In this document: positions 6,958 through 16,101 of the stretch, piece after piece
Position numbering within the stretch: the first letter of the stretch is position 1
How the letters are laid out: each line of letters begins with the position of its first letter
NCBI RefSeq assembly: GCF_019904255.1
Contig: NZ_CP063203.1
Coordinates: 1,426,001 to 1,490,000, forward strand
Reading direction: 5' to 3'
DNA: 64,000 bases
Source: Marixanthomonas sp. SCSIO 43207
Lineage (GTDB): Bacteria; Bacteroidota; Bacteroidia; Flavobacteriales; Flavobacteriaceae
Translations under genes and position numbers: made by a program
The notes under the pieces: generated by a model
Databases searched by the model: none
Told to the model about the DNA's origin: nothing
The model's input: the letters and a program-made list of their open reading frames with translations, nothing else

Positions 6958-8940
6958 TTAATTTAATAAATCATCATCTACAAAATTGGGAAGCGTTATT
7001 TGTAAATTTTTATTTTGTTTCATAGCTCTTTTAATAGCAAAAACAGCTTCGTCATTTCGTGCCCAACTTCGGCGTGCAATTCCGTTATTTACATCCCAGA
7101 ACAACATACTTTCTAACCTTCGTTGTGCATCCATAGTACCATCAAGAAGCATACCAAATCCTCCATTGATAACTTCGCCCCAGCCAACGCCACCACCGTT
7201 ATGAATACTTACCCAAGTAGCGCCTCTAAAACTATCGCCTATTACATTTTGAATAGCCATATCTGCAGTAAATCGGCTTCCGTCATAGATGTTTGATGTT
7301 TCGCGATAGGGAGAGTCTGTGCCAGATACGTCGTGGTGATCACGTCCTAAAACTACCGGCCCAATTTTTCCTTCCTTAATAGCTTTGTTGAATGCTGAAG
7401 CAATTTTAATTCTTCCGTTGGCATCTGCGTATAAAATTCTAGCTTGAGAACCTACAACCAACTTGTTTTCTTGAGCACCTTTTATCCACGTGATATTATC
7501 TTGCATTTGCTGCTGAATTTCTTCAGGTGAATCTTTCATTAATTCTTCAAGTACTTCTGAAGCAATAGCGTCTGTTTTTTGCAGATCTTCGGGTTTTCCT
7601 GAAGTACATACCCAACGAAATGGACCAAAACCATAGTCAAAACACATAGGCCCCATAATATCTTGTACATATGAAGGATACTTAAACTCTTTGTTTGAAT
7701 CTTTGGAAAGAATATCGGCACCGGCGCGAGAGGCTTCTAATAAGAATGCATTTCCGTAGTCAAAAAAGTAGGTTCCTTTTTCGGTATGTTTATTAATAGC
7801 TGCTGCTTGACGTCGCAAACTTTCTTGTACCTTTTCTTTAAATAAACCTGGATTGTTTGCCATCATTTCATTGGCCTCTTCATAGCTCATTCCAGCTGGG
7901 TAATAGCCTCCTGCCCAAGGATTGTGGAGAGACGTTTGATCGCTGCCAAGATCTATGTGAATGTCATTTTCAGCAAAATACTCCCAAACATCAACTACGT
8001 TTCCATCATAAGCTATAGATACAGTTTCTTTTTCTGAAATGGCTGTACGTACTCGTTCTGCTAATTTTTTTATATCATTTATCACCTCATCAACCCATCC
8101 TTGTGAGTGGCGTGTATGCGTAGCTTTTTTGTTTACTTCGGCGCAAACTGTCACACAGCCGGCAATATTTCCTGCTTTTGGTTGTGCTCCACTCATTCCT
8201 CCCAGACCTGATGTCACAAATAGCCCTCCTTTAGGTTCTTTTTTAATTTTTCTGAAACCATTTAAAACAGTAATTGTTGTTCCGTGAACAATACCTTGTG
8301 GACCAATGTACATATAACTTCCAGCTGTCATTTGGCCATATTGAGTAACGCCGAGAGCGTTAAACTTTTCCCAGTCATCTGGTTGCGAATAGTTGGGTAT
8401 CATCATACCATTTGTTACAACTACTCGAGGTGCGTCTTTATGGCTTGGAAATAATCCCATAGGATGACCAGAATACATTGCGAGGGTTTGCTCATCGGTC
8501 ATTTCGGCTAGATATTTCATTGTTAACAGGTATTGTGCCCAGTTTTGAAATACTGCTCCATTACCACCATAGGTGATCAACTCGTGCGGGTGCTGTGCAA
8601 CGGCATAGTCTAAGTTGTTTTGAATCATTAGCATGATAGCCTTTGCTTGATTGCTTTTTCCGGGGTATTCTTCAATTGGCCTTGCGTACATTTTATAATC
8701 TGGCCGGAAGCGATACATGTAGATACGGCCATACTTTTCTAGCTCTTCTTTAAATTCAGGAAGAAGCGTAGGGTGATGTTTTGAATCAAAATAACGAAGG
8801 GCATTACGCAAGGCAAGTTTTTTTTCTTCAGCTGAAAGGATTTCTTTACGTTTAGGGGCGTGGTTTTGTTGAGTATCAAAAGGTTTTGGGTTTGGTAAAT
8901 GATCTGGTATACCTTGCGTTATTTGTTCTTTAAAAGTCAT
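6958..8940 (-). CDS. hutU: Urocanate hydratase
   Basis: 660 residues, the longer Bacteroidota form (the classical enzyme is about 555). Family features are clear: ITYGGNGAVFQNWAQY, MTAGSYMYIGPQGIVHGTT (NAD-binding region), GGLFVTSGLGGMSGAQPKAG and GPVVLGRDHHDVSGTDSPYRET. The enzyme uses bound NAD+ to convert urocanate to imidazolonepropionate, step two of histidine degradation, in the cytoplasm. No other hut gene is in the window; the neighbours are a DUF5522 protein 23 bases upstream and a DUF4136 lipoprotein downstream, so the rest of the pathway must lie elsewhere. Confidence 0.95.
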   Translation of the reverse strand: MTFKEQITQGIPDHLPNPKPFDTQQNHAPKRKEILSAEEKKLALRNALRYFDSKHHPTLLPEFKEELEKYGRIYMYRFRPDYKMYARPIEEYPGKSNQAKAIMLMIQNNLDYAVAQHPHELITYGGNGAVFQNWAQYLLTMKYLAEMTDEQTLAMYSGHPMGLFPSHKDAPRVVVTNGMMIPNYSQPDDWEKFNALGVTQYGQMTAGSYMYIGPQGIVHGTTITVLNGFRKIKKEPKGGLFVTSGLGGMSGAQPKAGNIAGCVTVCAEVNKKATHTRHSQGWVDEVINDIKKLAERVRTAISEKETVSIAYDGNVVDVWEYFAENDIHIDLGSDQTSLHNPWAGGYYPAGMSYEEANEMMANNPGLFKEKVQESLRRQAAAINKHTEKGTYFFDYGNAFLLEASRAGADILSKDSNKEFKYPSYVQDIMGPMCFDYGFGPFRWVCTSGKPEDLQKTDAIASEVLEELMKDSPEEIQQQMQDNITWIKGAQENKLVVGSQARILYADANGRIKIASAFNKAIKEGKIGPVVLGRDHHDVSGTDSPYRETSNIYDGSRFTADMAIQNVIGDSFRGATWVSIHNGGGVGWGEVINGGFGMLLDGTMDAQRRLESMLFWDVNNGIARRSWARNDEAVFAIKRAMKQNKNLQITLPNFVDDDLLN

Positions 8941-8963
8941 GCGCTTTTTATTTAGCAGAAATT

Positions 8964-9134
8964 TTATGTTTTTGAGTTTGTTTTTTTGTTAAAACCGTAA
9001 GGGCAATGCCTACAGCCGCTTTCACAGCAATAACCTCGCTTTAAGTGATATTGTTCTGTGAAACATTTATAGCCTTCTGGTGTGAGATAAAAATCACCTT
9101 CTTCTATTTTTATACGTTTTTTTGGAAATAACAT
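8964..9134 (-). CDS. Small Cys-rich DUF5522 protein
   Basis: 56 residues from the ATG at 9134; an in-frame TTG five codons earlier is possible. The second half contains CCESGCRHCPYGF, a tight cluster of Cys residues typical of the DUF5522 family and suggestive of metal or Fe-S binding, though no function is known. It precedes hutU by 23 bases on the same strand and probably shares its transcript. Confidence 0.75.
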   Translation of the reverse strand: MLFPKKRIKIEEGDFYLTPEGYKCFTEQYHLKRGYCCESGCRHCPYGFNKKTNSKT

Positions 9135-9194
9135 GTCACAAAAATACAAAAATCAATCTTGAGTAAATAGGGAGAGGCATAGCTTCAGAATATA

Positions 9195-9202
9195 TAACTT
9201 TG
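9195..9202 (+). promoter_or_regulatory. Candidate -7 element for the HExxH membrane protein gene
   Basis: TAACTTTG matches TAnnTTTG and lies 15 bases before the GTG start. No good TTG is seen at the expected upstream distance. Confidence 0.35.
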
Positions 9203-9217
9203 TAAAAATAGGTTGTT

Positions 9218-9547
9218 GTGATTGTATTTGTAAATCGTTTTATTTTACCTAAACATATTAGTGGAGTTGCGTTGTGGCCTTTTGTGATAATTAAAGAGTC
9301 TCACTTGAAAGTAGATGCTGTTTTTATGAATCATGAACGTATTCACTTGCGGCAGCAGCTAGAACTATTAGTGTTGCCTTTTTACCTTTGGTATGGGGTT
9401 GAGTATGTTATGCGGTTACTTTACTATAGAAATAGACATACAGCATACAGGTCTATTAGCTTTGAGCGAGAGGCGTATGAAAAGGAACAAGATGTTTTGT
9501 ATTTAAAAAACAGGCCTTTTTGGGGATTTTTAAAGTTTTTTGTGTAG
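9218..9547 (+). CDS. Small HExxH-containing membrane protein of unknown function
   Basis: 109 residues starting with GTG. Hydrophobic segments lie near residues 10-25 and 46-66. Residues 39-43 read HERIH in the context MNHERIHLRQQ, matching HExxH, and a FEREAY segment about 40 residues later could supply a third ligand as in gluzincins. This resembles the zinc site of M56/BlaR1-type membrane peptidases reduced to a very small protein. I know similar short hypothetical proteins only from Flavobacteriia. Protease activity is inference. It stands alone between divergent and convergent neighbours. Confidence 0.7.
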   Translation: MIVFVNRFILPKHISGVALWPFVIIKESHLKVDAVFMNHERIHLRQQLELLVLPFYLWYGVEYVMRLLYYRNRHTAYRSISFEREAYEKEQDVLYLKNRPFWGFLKFFV

Positions 9548-9730
9548 TTTTTTCAAATCTTATTTTAAAAATAAACCTGAATTATCTTTGGTTTTAGTCA
9601 AGAGGAATCTTTTGAGTAGGAGGTATGAGGGGTAGGCAATAAGCTATATGCACTATGCAGTTGATTTATATAACAATAGGGGTATGGTGTTGTATGTGTA
9701 TTTAAGGATAATTGGGCTGTGGTTAATAAT

Positions 9731-9763
9731 AAAAAAACCTCCGCAAGGTGATGTTGAGGAGGT
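9731..9763 (-). terminator. Intrinsic terminator of the 9775-10122 gene
   Basis: On the minus strand ACCTCC, a 20-base loop region with weak internal pairing, and GGAGGT followed by a run of Ts, just past the stop at 9775. Confidence 0.7.
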
Positions 9764-9774
9764 ATTAGATTTAA

Positions 9775-10122
9775 TTAATTTTCAGTTGCATCGACTTTCT
9801 TTTTATTTTTTATTTTTTTTTTGCCTATGGGATTAATAGATAAAAGAGGATTATTATCAATTCTAGTGGTATTTTTTAAAAGAGAGTCAATTCTCTTTTT
9901 TTTACTTTTATCTCTTTTTTGGGATTGACTAAAACTTGATTTATCATTAAAGGAATTTTTATTTAAGACGGCTCTTTTATTAATCATTTCAAGCGAATCT
10001 GTTGTTTTGATTTGAACGATAAATTGTGTGTCAGTTTTTCTTTCTTGATTGTATTCTTTTCTTTGTGAGTAAGAAATTTGTGTTACTAGCAATAATATAA
10101 AAATAGTAGTTATACTTTTCAT
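9775..10122 (-). CDS. Hypothetical small exported protein, Lys-rich
   Basis: 115 residues. A Sec signal peptide (about 1-19, ending ISYSQ) is followed by a very polar, Lys/Ser/Asn-rich chain with no recognisable domain; the tail KKKIKNKKKVDATEN is strongly basic. It starts 12 bases after the stop of the upstream secreted protein gene and ends at a terminator, so the two form a unit. No homologue is recognised. Confidence 0.6.
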   Translation of the reverse strand: MKSITTIFILLLVTQISYSQRKEYNQERKTDTQFIVQIKTTDSLEMINKRAVLNKNSFNDKSSFSQSQKRDKSKKKRIDSLLKNTTRIDNNPLLSINPIGKKKIKNKKKVDATEN

Positions 10123-10134
10123 TTTGATTATTTT

Positions 10135-11073
10135 TTAATCGAATATAGTTAAACTTCTATGCGAAACATCTGGAAGAGAGTTTACATTGCATCTAAGTGT
10201 AGTAGGGAAAATACCATCTCTAAGCCATTGAACTTTTAATGTATTTGTAACACCGGGAGTTACAGATACAGGAAACATGCTGATATTAGCATTCCAAGAT
10301 ACTGCACTAATCTCTCCGAACATATCATCATAATCATAATCTGTTGCTAATGTTGTGGCTCCAGCTTCAACTCTATTGCTAGCTGTAACATTTATTAACC
10401 TAAAAGTGGCATGACTTGCTGCTGGAAGTGGATTTGTATCCATATGACCTGAGGCACTAAAAGTTACATATACAATAGAGTGACTAGGGGTAAAAGTTAT
10501 AGTCATACCATTCATGTCACTAAAACTATTAGAATTTGTAGAAGTGTCAGAAGTAGCTTTAACAGAAACAATATTTGTACCATAATTTCTGTCTGCATAA
10601 CTATTTACCATCCACCTAGATTCAGATTCATTATATTGCAGAGTTACACTTCCATTTTTAGATGAAAGGACAAGGTTGGTTTCACCAGGACAATAAATTC
10701 GTCTTTGAGTATTAGCATTAGAACCTTGATTATGAACAATGGTCATAGTATGGTCTGTGGTGTTTATTAAGGTTAAAAGTTGGCCGTCAGCTGCAGATTC
10801 ACCATTAGGAGTTAGAAACGTTAATATATTAAAATCACTTGTAGGGCCTATAATTCTATACTTTGAGTACTTAGTAGTTCCCAGATCTATATTGGTATTA
10901 TTTCCATTGTTTAAAGTTAGAGCGGGTCCTTCTCGTAAGGAGAATGATCCATTAACATCTAATGTTGTTTCCGGATCAGTTGTATTAATCCCAACTTGAG
11001 CGAACGTGATAGATGCAGAAAAAATTAACACAAGTGTTAAAATGTTACGATATTTTAGTTTAATTGTCTTCAT
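10135..11073 (-). CDS. Secreted protein with tail-fibre-like N-terminus, unknown function
   Basis: 312 residues from the ATG at 11073, chosen because it begins a normal signal peptide (MKTIKLKYRN...ITFAQ); the frame is open further upstream but without signal-peptide character. After cleavage the mature chain begins VGINTTDPETTLDVNGSFSL, the 'VGI.T..P...LDV' motif also found in the three paralogues at 14.4-16.9 kb and in many Bacteroidota secreted or tail-fibre-like proteins. The rest is beta-rich and ends without a T9SS sorting domain. The gene has its own leader downstream of a terminator and is followed 12 bases later by a small exported protein gene. Confidence 0.7.
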   Translation of the reverse strand: MKTIKLKYRNILTLVLIFSASITFAQVGINTTDPETTLDVNGSFSLREGPALTLNNGNNTNIDLGTTKYSKYRIIGPTSDFNILTFLTPNGESAADGQLLTLINTTDHTMTIVHNQGSNANTQRRIYCPGETNLVLSSKNGSVTLQYNESESRWMVNSYADRNYGTNIVSVKATSDTSTNSNSFSDMNGMTITFTPSHSIVYVTFSASGHMDTNPLPAASHATFRLINVTASNRVEAGATTLATDYDYDDMFGEISAVSWNANISMFPVSVTPGVTNTLKVQWLRDGIFPTTLRCNVNSLPDVSHRSLTIFD

Positions 11074-11137
11074 AATCGACACATCATTATTATTTGGTGT
11101 CATAATGATAAGAAATCTATTTATTGAAATGTGAGAA

Positions 11138-11164
11138 ATTCGATGAAGCACCAAAAAACCTATA
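11138..11164 (-). promoter_or_regulatory. Candidate regulatory region shared with the 16102-16917 gene
   Basis: Contains ATTCGATGAA (11138-11147), then a 3-base gap and a CCAAAAAACCTATA block (11151-11164). The same two blocks occur upstream of the related gene cluster (16982-16991 and 17015-17029) with a spacing about 20 bases longer. This is only a candidate operator. Confidence 0.3.
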
Positions 11165-11234
11165 TAACTAACATTCAGAGGGTTGTTGGTTAATAGGTAG
11201 AAGTGTAGCAAAGATTGAGAATGAAGCGTATAAA

Positions 11235-11264
11235 AAAAGCCTGAAGAAAAATCTTCAGGCTTTT
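11235..11264. terminator. Intrinsic terminator after the choice-of-anchor-B gene
   Basis: The stem AAAAGCCTGAAGA pairs perfectly with TCTTCAGGCTTTT around loop AAAA, 21 bases past the minus-strand stop at 11286. Confidence 0.9.
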
Positions 11265-11285
11265 CGGTAGGTTTGTTATCGGGGG

Positions 11286-14200
11286 CTATTCTTTAATTAA
11301 CTTTTTAGTGACAGTACCTAATTCTGTGTCAATTTTTACAAAGTAAATCCCAGTGTTTAATGTTTTTAAACTTAATTGATGAGTATTATTGTTAGGACCT
11401 ACTTTTTCATTAATTCTCCTTCCTAATAAATCATAAACTGCAATATTCTTTAAATAGGTGCTAGGTGATGTTATATTTAATAGTTGGTTTGCAGGGTTAG
11501 GAAAGATTGCAATTTGTGATAAGCTTTCTGATGTGTCAAGCTCTTGATTGCTTTTGAACTGAAGTATAAAACGACTATTGAAGTTGCCTTTTTCTGCAGT
11601 AAACTCATAATCTTCTTCACTTAAGTTGGTTACTGTACTACTTTTATTATCAATCAAGTAAACGGTAGCATTTTCAATAATTGGACCTTGAATATCACTT
11701 ATAGAAATATGATAGGTTGTTTCTTCATTAATTTGAGTATCAAACCCTAACAAAACTTCGGTTTCATCAGCAAGAGGTGCTCTACCTTGTATGGCTAATT
11801 GTTCTCCTGAAGCAATTTCAGAATATAAAGATACTGGAGTTGCTAACCGTTTACTGTCATATTTGCTTTCAAATGCATCGGTTGAAACTTCAGAAAACCC
11901 AACGAGTATAGAACTTCCCATATCCCACTTTTCATTTCTAACTTGTAACCAAATGCGGTCACTTTCAAAAGCTGTTCTTCTGTAAGTATCATTATTTTCA
12001 TTAACGCGCATACTATTATTAAAAACTGCTGTTGCTGCTGCTGAGGTTTTTACGCCAAAGCCTTGTCCTGAAGCAATAAACCCATTAGGACGTGTTGATG
12101 TTCCTGGGTCATTTCCGGCTTCAGATCCTCCCATTTCGTTATACATAGAGATATCATTCATATTGTAGTTATTCGGGTTGTATCCCGGATACGAGGGATT
12201 GGGTGCTGTTAAATGCTCCCAAAAATAAAGTGTTTCGATTGTAGGGTTAGCGTCTAAAAAAGCATCTGCATCAATTGCTGAAGGGTATGGATTACTTAAC
12301 ATATTTGGGCTGTCATTTGCTTCTGTATTAAAAAGTAAATCAAATGTAACCACGCCATTATTAAGAGTTCCTTGTGTATAATCTAATGTAAAGGAACCCG
12401 TTTCTGTTGGTGTGGTTTGTGGGCGTACTAAATATCCTTCGCCAGGATTAATGGTTCCTGTGTAATTCACCCAGTTGTCTCCATTGTCATCAGCAAAATT
12501 TTCAGCTAATGGAAATTCGTCATTCACTTGTTGATTAGGGGTGAAATTCGCTGTAATATGATTACGCACCATTACTGAGGTGCCATACACTCCATTGCGC
12601 GTTTCACCAGAAACAGGACTTCCTAGTATCATAAAATCACGTTCATCAAGATTTGGAGTTATTTTTTCTACTGAAATAGTACCGTTGTTTATAGTTGTTG
12701 CATCGTTATCTTGTTGTACAACACTACCTTCATGAGCTATATACAGATTTCCGTTTACGGTTATGTCTCTTTGTACATTGATATAATCTCCGGCGGCAAC
12801 TGTAAGTGTTCTGCTGGCGTCAACTTCACACGTACAGGTCTCAAAACTTGAATTGGTAGCTGTGTTATAATTAGCACTAATTTTTGCATTAGATCCTAAT
12901 GAAGGAACCCCGTTAGACCAAGTAGCTCCATTATAGCTAGTTGTTTCAGCTTCAACTGTTACAGTTGCAGTACAGGATGATTTGTTTGCGTAATCATCTT
13001 CCACAGTAAGTGTTACTTCAAAAGTTTTTCCAACATCAGCACATGTGAAGGTTGTTTTTGAAGCCTCAAGACTTTTTTTAACAATGCCAAAATTATCTGT
13101 AGAACCATTGTCTATATCATCTGCTGTAATAGTAACTGTACCAGTGACACGATCTAATGTTGCTGTAAAATTTTGACAAGATGCAGTAGGAGGGGTGTTG
13201 TCATAATTTGGATCTTTCAAGATGAATAGACCACCATCACCGTTTGTGCTTAGGTTTCCAAACCCTGTTGCAATTATATTACCACTTTCAAAAAATGGAT
13301 ATACATTCCAAGTTCCATGAAAGTTAGCAGAGTTATCTGGTGTGTACATGTCAAAATAATTGATTTCATCCATAGTTGGGTTTGTTTCATCATACAATCC
13401 ATCCACTTTAAAAACTCTCATTCCAGCTGCGTAATTGGCAAGATAAAACCGGTTTCCGCGAACATAACCGTTATGGTCTGTTGCTGAAGTCTCTCCATAA
13501 TGTACATAATGTTTTAAGGGGTTGTCAAGATCTGTTAAATCAAATACTATTGTTTTAGTATTAAAACCATGAGTTCCTTCATCTAATTCGTCACCAGCAA
13601 TAAAGAAACGTTTGTCTTCTGTAAACCAACCTTGATGGGTGTATTCTTTATTTATATAGTCTATAAAACTTATGCGTGTTACATTACTTTTATTAGTGAC
13701 ATCTAAAATTTGTACATAATCTGAGTTGCTAAAACTACCAATTAGTATTTCTTTGCCTTGGTAATCGGGGTCTGGACCGTCATAAACTACAACTTGGGCA
13801 TCATGACAATAGCCGTAGGCAGAAATATCACCGGCCAAAGTAGGGTTTTTAGGATCTGATAGGTCTAAGATTCGGGGTCCGCCACCATTTCGGTTTGAAC
13901 CAAGAACGTAGGCGTAACCTGTTTCTTCATTAATAATGATATTATGGGCGCTACCTACTCCGCTATAGCGTCCATCTCCATTTTTATTGAAATTGAGTGC
14001 TGGGCTTCCGGTCAACCCCCGTAATCTGGTTAAGTCAAAAATTTGTACACCATGGCTTCCATTGCTATCACTAACAATATAGGCGTGGTTATTATAAATT
14101 TTAACATCTCTCCAATAACTACTTCCCGTGTATGAGTCCATCCGTCCTAAATATTTAATATCGGTAGGGTTGGATATATCCACAAAAGCGGTTCCGTTAT

Positions 14201-14411
14201 CCAATGCAACTATTGCATATTCTTTATTTGTTGATGGGTCTGTCCATCCCCAAGAATCTTGAGCTTCAACAGCTCCCATTGCTGCCGAGGATATGTAATC
14301 CTGAAGGGTTATTCCATCACAAGGATAACCATTTGCAAAACCTCCCGAACAAGGAGTTTGTGCAAAACAAACAGTACTTATAAACAGAAGGACTAGTAGT
14401 GATTTTTTCAT
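11286..14411 (-). CDS. Choice-of-anchor B family protein with T9SS type A sorting domain
   Basis: 1041 residues. A signal peptide (about 1-18) is followed by a beta-propeller-like region (about 25-400) with the family's LVIVD-type segments (EYAIVALDNGTAFVDISNP, GVQIFDLTRL, ETGYAYVLGSN). Then come an HYR-like Ig domain (about 405-490; TASCQNFTATLD), a long beta-rich region that may be an adhesion or carbohydrate-binding stalk, and a sorting domain (FPNPANQLLNI...KKLIKE). It should be exported by the T9SS and attached to or shed from the cell surface. Substrate unknown. It lies 31 bases downstream of three tandem tail-fibre-like genes and probably shares their transcript. Confidence 0.85.
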   Translation of the reverse strand: MKKSLLVLLFISTVCFAQTPCSGGFANGYPCDGITLQDYISSAAMGAVEAQDSWGWTDPSTNKEYAIVALDNGTAFVDISNPTDIKYLGRMDSYTGSSYWRDVKIYNNHAYIVSDSNGSHGVQIFDLTRLRGLTGSPALNFNKNGDGRYSGVGSAHNIIINEETGYAYVLGSNRNGGGPRILDLSDPKNPTLAGDISAYGYCHDAQVVVYDGPDPDYQGKEILIGSFSNSDYVQILDVTNKSNVTRISFIDYINKEYTHQGWFTEDKRFFIAGDELDEGTHGFNTKTIVFDLTDLDNPLKHYVHYGETSATDHNGYVRGNRFYLANYAAGMRVFKVDGLYDETNPTMDEINYFDMYTPDNSANFHGTWNVYPFFESGNIIATGFGNLSTNGDGGLFILKDPNYDNTPPTASCQNFTATLDRVTGTVTITADDIDNGSTDNFGIVKKSLEASKTTFTCADVGKTFEVTLTVEDDYANKSSCTATVTVEAETTSYNGATWSNGVPSLGSNAKISANYNTATNSSFETCTCEVDASRTLTVAAGDYINVQRDITVNGNLYIAHEGSVVQQDNDATTINNGTISVEKITPNLDERDFMILGSPVSGETRNGVYGTSVMVRNHITANFTPNQQVNDEFPLAENFADDNGDNWVNYTGTINPGEGYLVRPQTTPTETGSFTLDYTQGTLNNGVVTFDLLFNTEANDSPNMLSNPYPSAIDADAFLDANPTIETLYFWEHLTAPNPSYPGYNPNNYNMNDISMYNEMGGSEAGNDPGTSTRPNGFIASGQGFGVKTSAAATAVFNNSMRVNENNDTYRRTAFESDRIWLQVRNEKWDMGSSILVGFSEVSTDAFESKYDSKRLATPVSLYSEIASGEQLAIQGRAPLADETEVLLGFDTQINEETTYHISISDIQGPIIENATVYLIDNKSSTVTNLSEEDYEFTAEKGNFNSRFILQFKSNQELDTSESLSQIAIFPNPANQLLNITSPSTYLKNIAVYDLLGRRINEKVGPNNNTHQLSLKTLNTGIYFVKIDTELGTVTKKLIKE

Positions 14412-14442
14412 TTTTTAGCGGGGTTAAATTGAGTACATTATG

Positions 14443-15237
14443 TTATTCTTCTAAATAAATAAATTCTACGGTACAGGGTAAATCTATACCTGCATATGCT
14501 TCATTCTGAAATTCATTGTCAACCATAACATCAACTCTTAAACCGAAAGAGTACGTCACTCCAGCTCTTAGGTTTTCATAAAGAATAAGTGATGAGTCAT
14601 GTCTAAAGGCTTCATATCCAGTTCCGGCACCAATTAATTGATTGTTGATTGAGTATGCGTGAGTATAAATGTCATAGTTACTTCCATTAAAATTAAATCG
14701 GAAATACCCTTCTTGAGTCGCCATTCTCACATTGTTAGGTGTTTCTGGGGGGTTAAGTTCTCCTGCTCCAAAATTGAAGTTGGCTTCAATACGATACGTT
14801 CCTGAATATTTAGGTGTAAATGAAGAGCCATTCGCTAAACCAGGAACATCTCTAAAAGATCCATTTTTAGGTACTCTAAATTCTAATGTTGATTGTTCAA
14901 ATTTTTGATTATCTTCTTTTATGTATTGTGCTATCCATTCATTACCATCCCAAACGTAAATTCCGGGATATACATCATTACTTCCTGATTGTGTGGTATT
15001 TGTGTTATATACAACAGTGCCTTCAACAATTCCGCCACCATTAGGGTTTGTAACTGGGCTTTCTGAAGCTCTTGATGTTAAAGATACTTTTGGAAAAACA
15101 AAGCCTGAAGAAGTGCTTTCTATGTCCAACATTCCTTCTGGGGTCGTTGTTCCTATACCTACTTGTGCTGTTATGTTTCCCATAACAAAAGAAAAAAGCA
15201 AGAAAATAATGTTGTTATAGTAGATTTTTAATTTCAT
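14443..15237 (-). CDS. Secreted C1q/tail-fibre-like protein, paralogue 1
   Basis: 264 residues. After a signal peptide (ending NITAQ) the mature protein begins VGIGTTTPEGMLDIESTSSG, followed by a conserved P...Y.G.YVWDG.EW block (about 85-105). The C-terminal domain of about 150 residues (SGTYRIEANFNFGAG ... IDLPCTVEFIYLEE) looks like a jelly-roll of the C1q/TNF type, typical of trimeric fibre tips; that assignment is inference. No T9SS sorting domain is present. It is one of three tandem paralogues on the minus strand, 43 bases after the next one. Confidence 0.7.
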   Translation of the reverse strand: MKLKIYYNNIIFLLFSFVMGNITAQVGIGTTTPEGMLDIESTSSGFVFPKVSLTSRASESPVTNPNGGGIVEGTVVYNTNTTQSGSNDVYPGIYVWDGNEWIAQYIKEDNQKFEQSTLEFRVPKNGSFRDVPGLANGSSFTPKYSGTYRIEANFNFGAGELNPPETPNNVRMATQEGYFRFNFNGSNYDIYTHAYSINNQLIGAGTGYEAFRHDSSLILYENLRAGVTYSFGLRVDVMVDNEFQNEAYAGIDLPCTVEFIYLEE

Positions 15238-15280
15238 AATATTTTGTTAAAAGTAATATAACTTTTTAATATTTTAAGAT

Positions 15281-16090
15281 TTATTCACTGATATATGTAA
15301 ATTCAACTGTGCAAGGTACATCTGCCCCAATATATCCCCTTCCTGAGTTGTTATTTCCATTATTTACAAAACCTGGTGAAGGCTCTTGGTTGAAAGATAG
15401 AGCAAAAGCGTAACTTTGGTTTGCTACCAACGAGACATAGAAAATTTTATATGATTCAACCCAAGAGTTTGAATAGTCGTTGGTGCTATAATTGGTGTTA
15501 TAAATAGAGATTGATTTGGAAACAAAATTGTGATCTGTCCCGTCAAACGTAAATTTAAAATCTCCTTCTTGAAAAGCAGTATTAATATTTGCAGAACTTG
15601 GAGAAACCATAGTTCCTCCACCGTAATTAACATTTACTTTTATACGGTACCATCCGGTATAGTTTGCTGTAAATGAAGCTGACGTAAAACCTGGTATATA
15701 TTGGTATCCTCCGTTTGAAGAATGATTTGAACTTGTTCTTAACGAAGTAGTTTGTTCAAATAATTGTGATTGTCTTTTACTAAATTGCGGAACCCATTTA
15801 CTCCCATCCCAGCTATAAATACCCGGTACAACATCGTCTGTTCCTGTTGTAGTTGTATTAGTATTATATACTAAAGTACCTACAGCTAAATTAGGATTAC
15901 TAGGGTTTGAAACTGTTCCTTCATCGATAATAGATGATAAAGATACAGTAGGGTATATAACCCCCATATTTGAGCTGTTTACGTCAAGCATACCGTTGGG
16001 ATTGTTGGTGCCAATACCTACTTGAGCTGAGCTTGTGCAAATTGAACCAAACACAATTAGAAAGTGAAAAAAAGTAATTTTAATTTTCAT
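15281..16090 (-). CDS. Secreted C1q/tail-fibre-like protein, paralogue 2
   Basis: 269 residues, with the same architecture as its neighbours: signal peptide ending TSSAQ, N-terminal VGIGTNNPNGMLDVNSSNMG, a PGIYSWDGSKW block near residue 100 and a C-terminal jelly-roll-like domain ending in DVPCTVEFTYISE. The middle gene of the tandem set, 11 bases after paralogue 3. Such N-termini are common in Bacteroidota surface proteins; the ligand is unknown. Confidence 0.7.
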   Translation of the reverse strand: MKIKITFFHFLIVFGSICTSSAQVGIGTNNPNGMLDVNSSNMGVIYPTVSLSSIIDEGTVSNPSNPNLAVGTLVYNTNTTTTGTDDVVPGIYSWDGSKWVPQFSKRQSQLFEQTTSLRTSSNHSSNGGYQYIPGFTSASFTANYTGWYRIKVNVNYGGGTMVSPSSANINTAFQEGDFKFTFDGTDHNFVSKSISIYNTNYSTNDYSNSWVESYKIFYVSLVANQSYAFALSFNQEPSPGFVNNGNNNSGRGYIGADVPCTVEFTYISE

Positions 16091-16101
16091 GATTATGTTT
16101 T

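Noticed and set aside
9648-9836. 62-codon open frame on the plus strand after the HExxH gene
   Set aside because: It overlaps the terminator and the end of the opposite gene, has no recognisable domain or signal peptide, and its tail is only the reverse of a poly-Lys coding stretch.
11074-11211. 46-residue upstream extension of the secreted protein at 10135-11073
   Set aside because: The extension has no signal-peptide character, whereas the ATG at 11073 begins a standard one.
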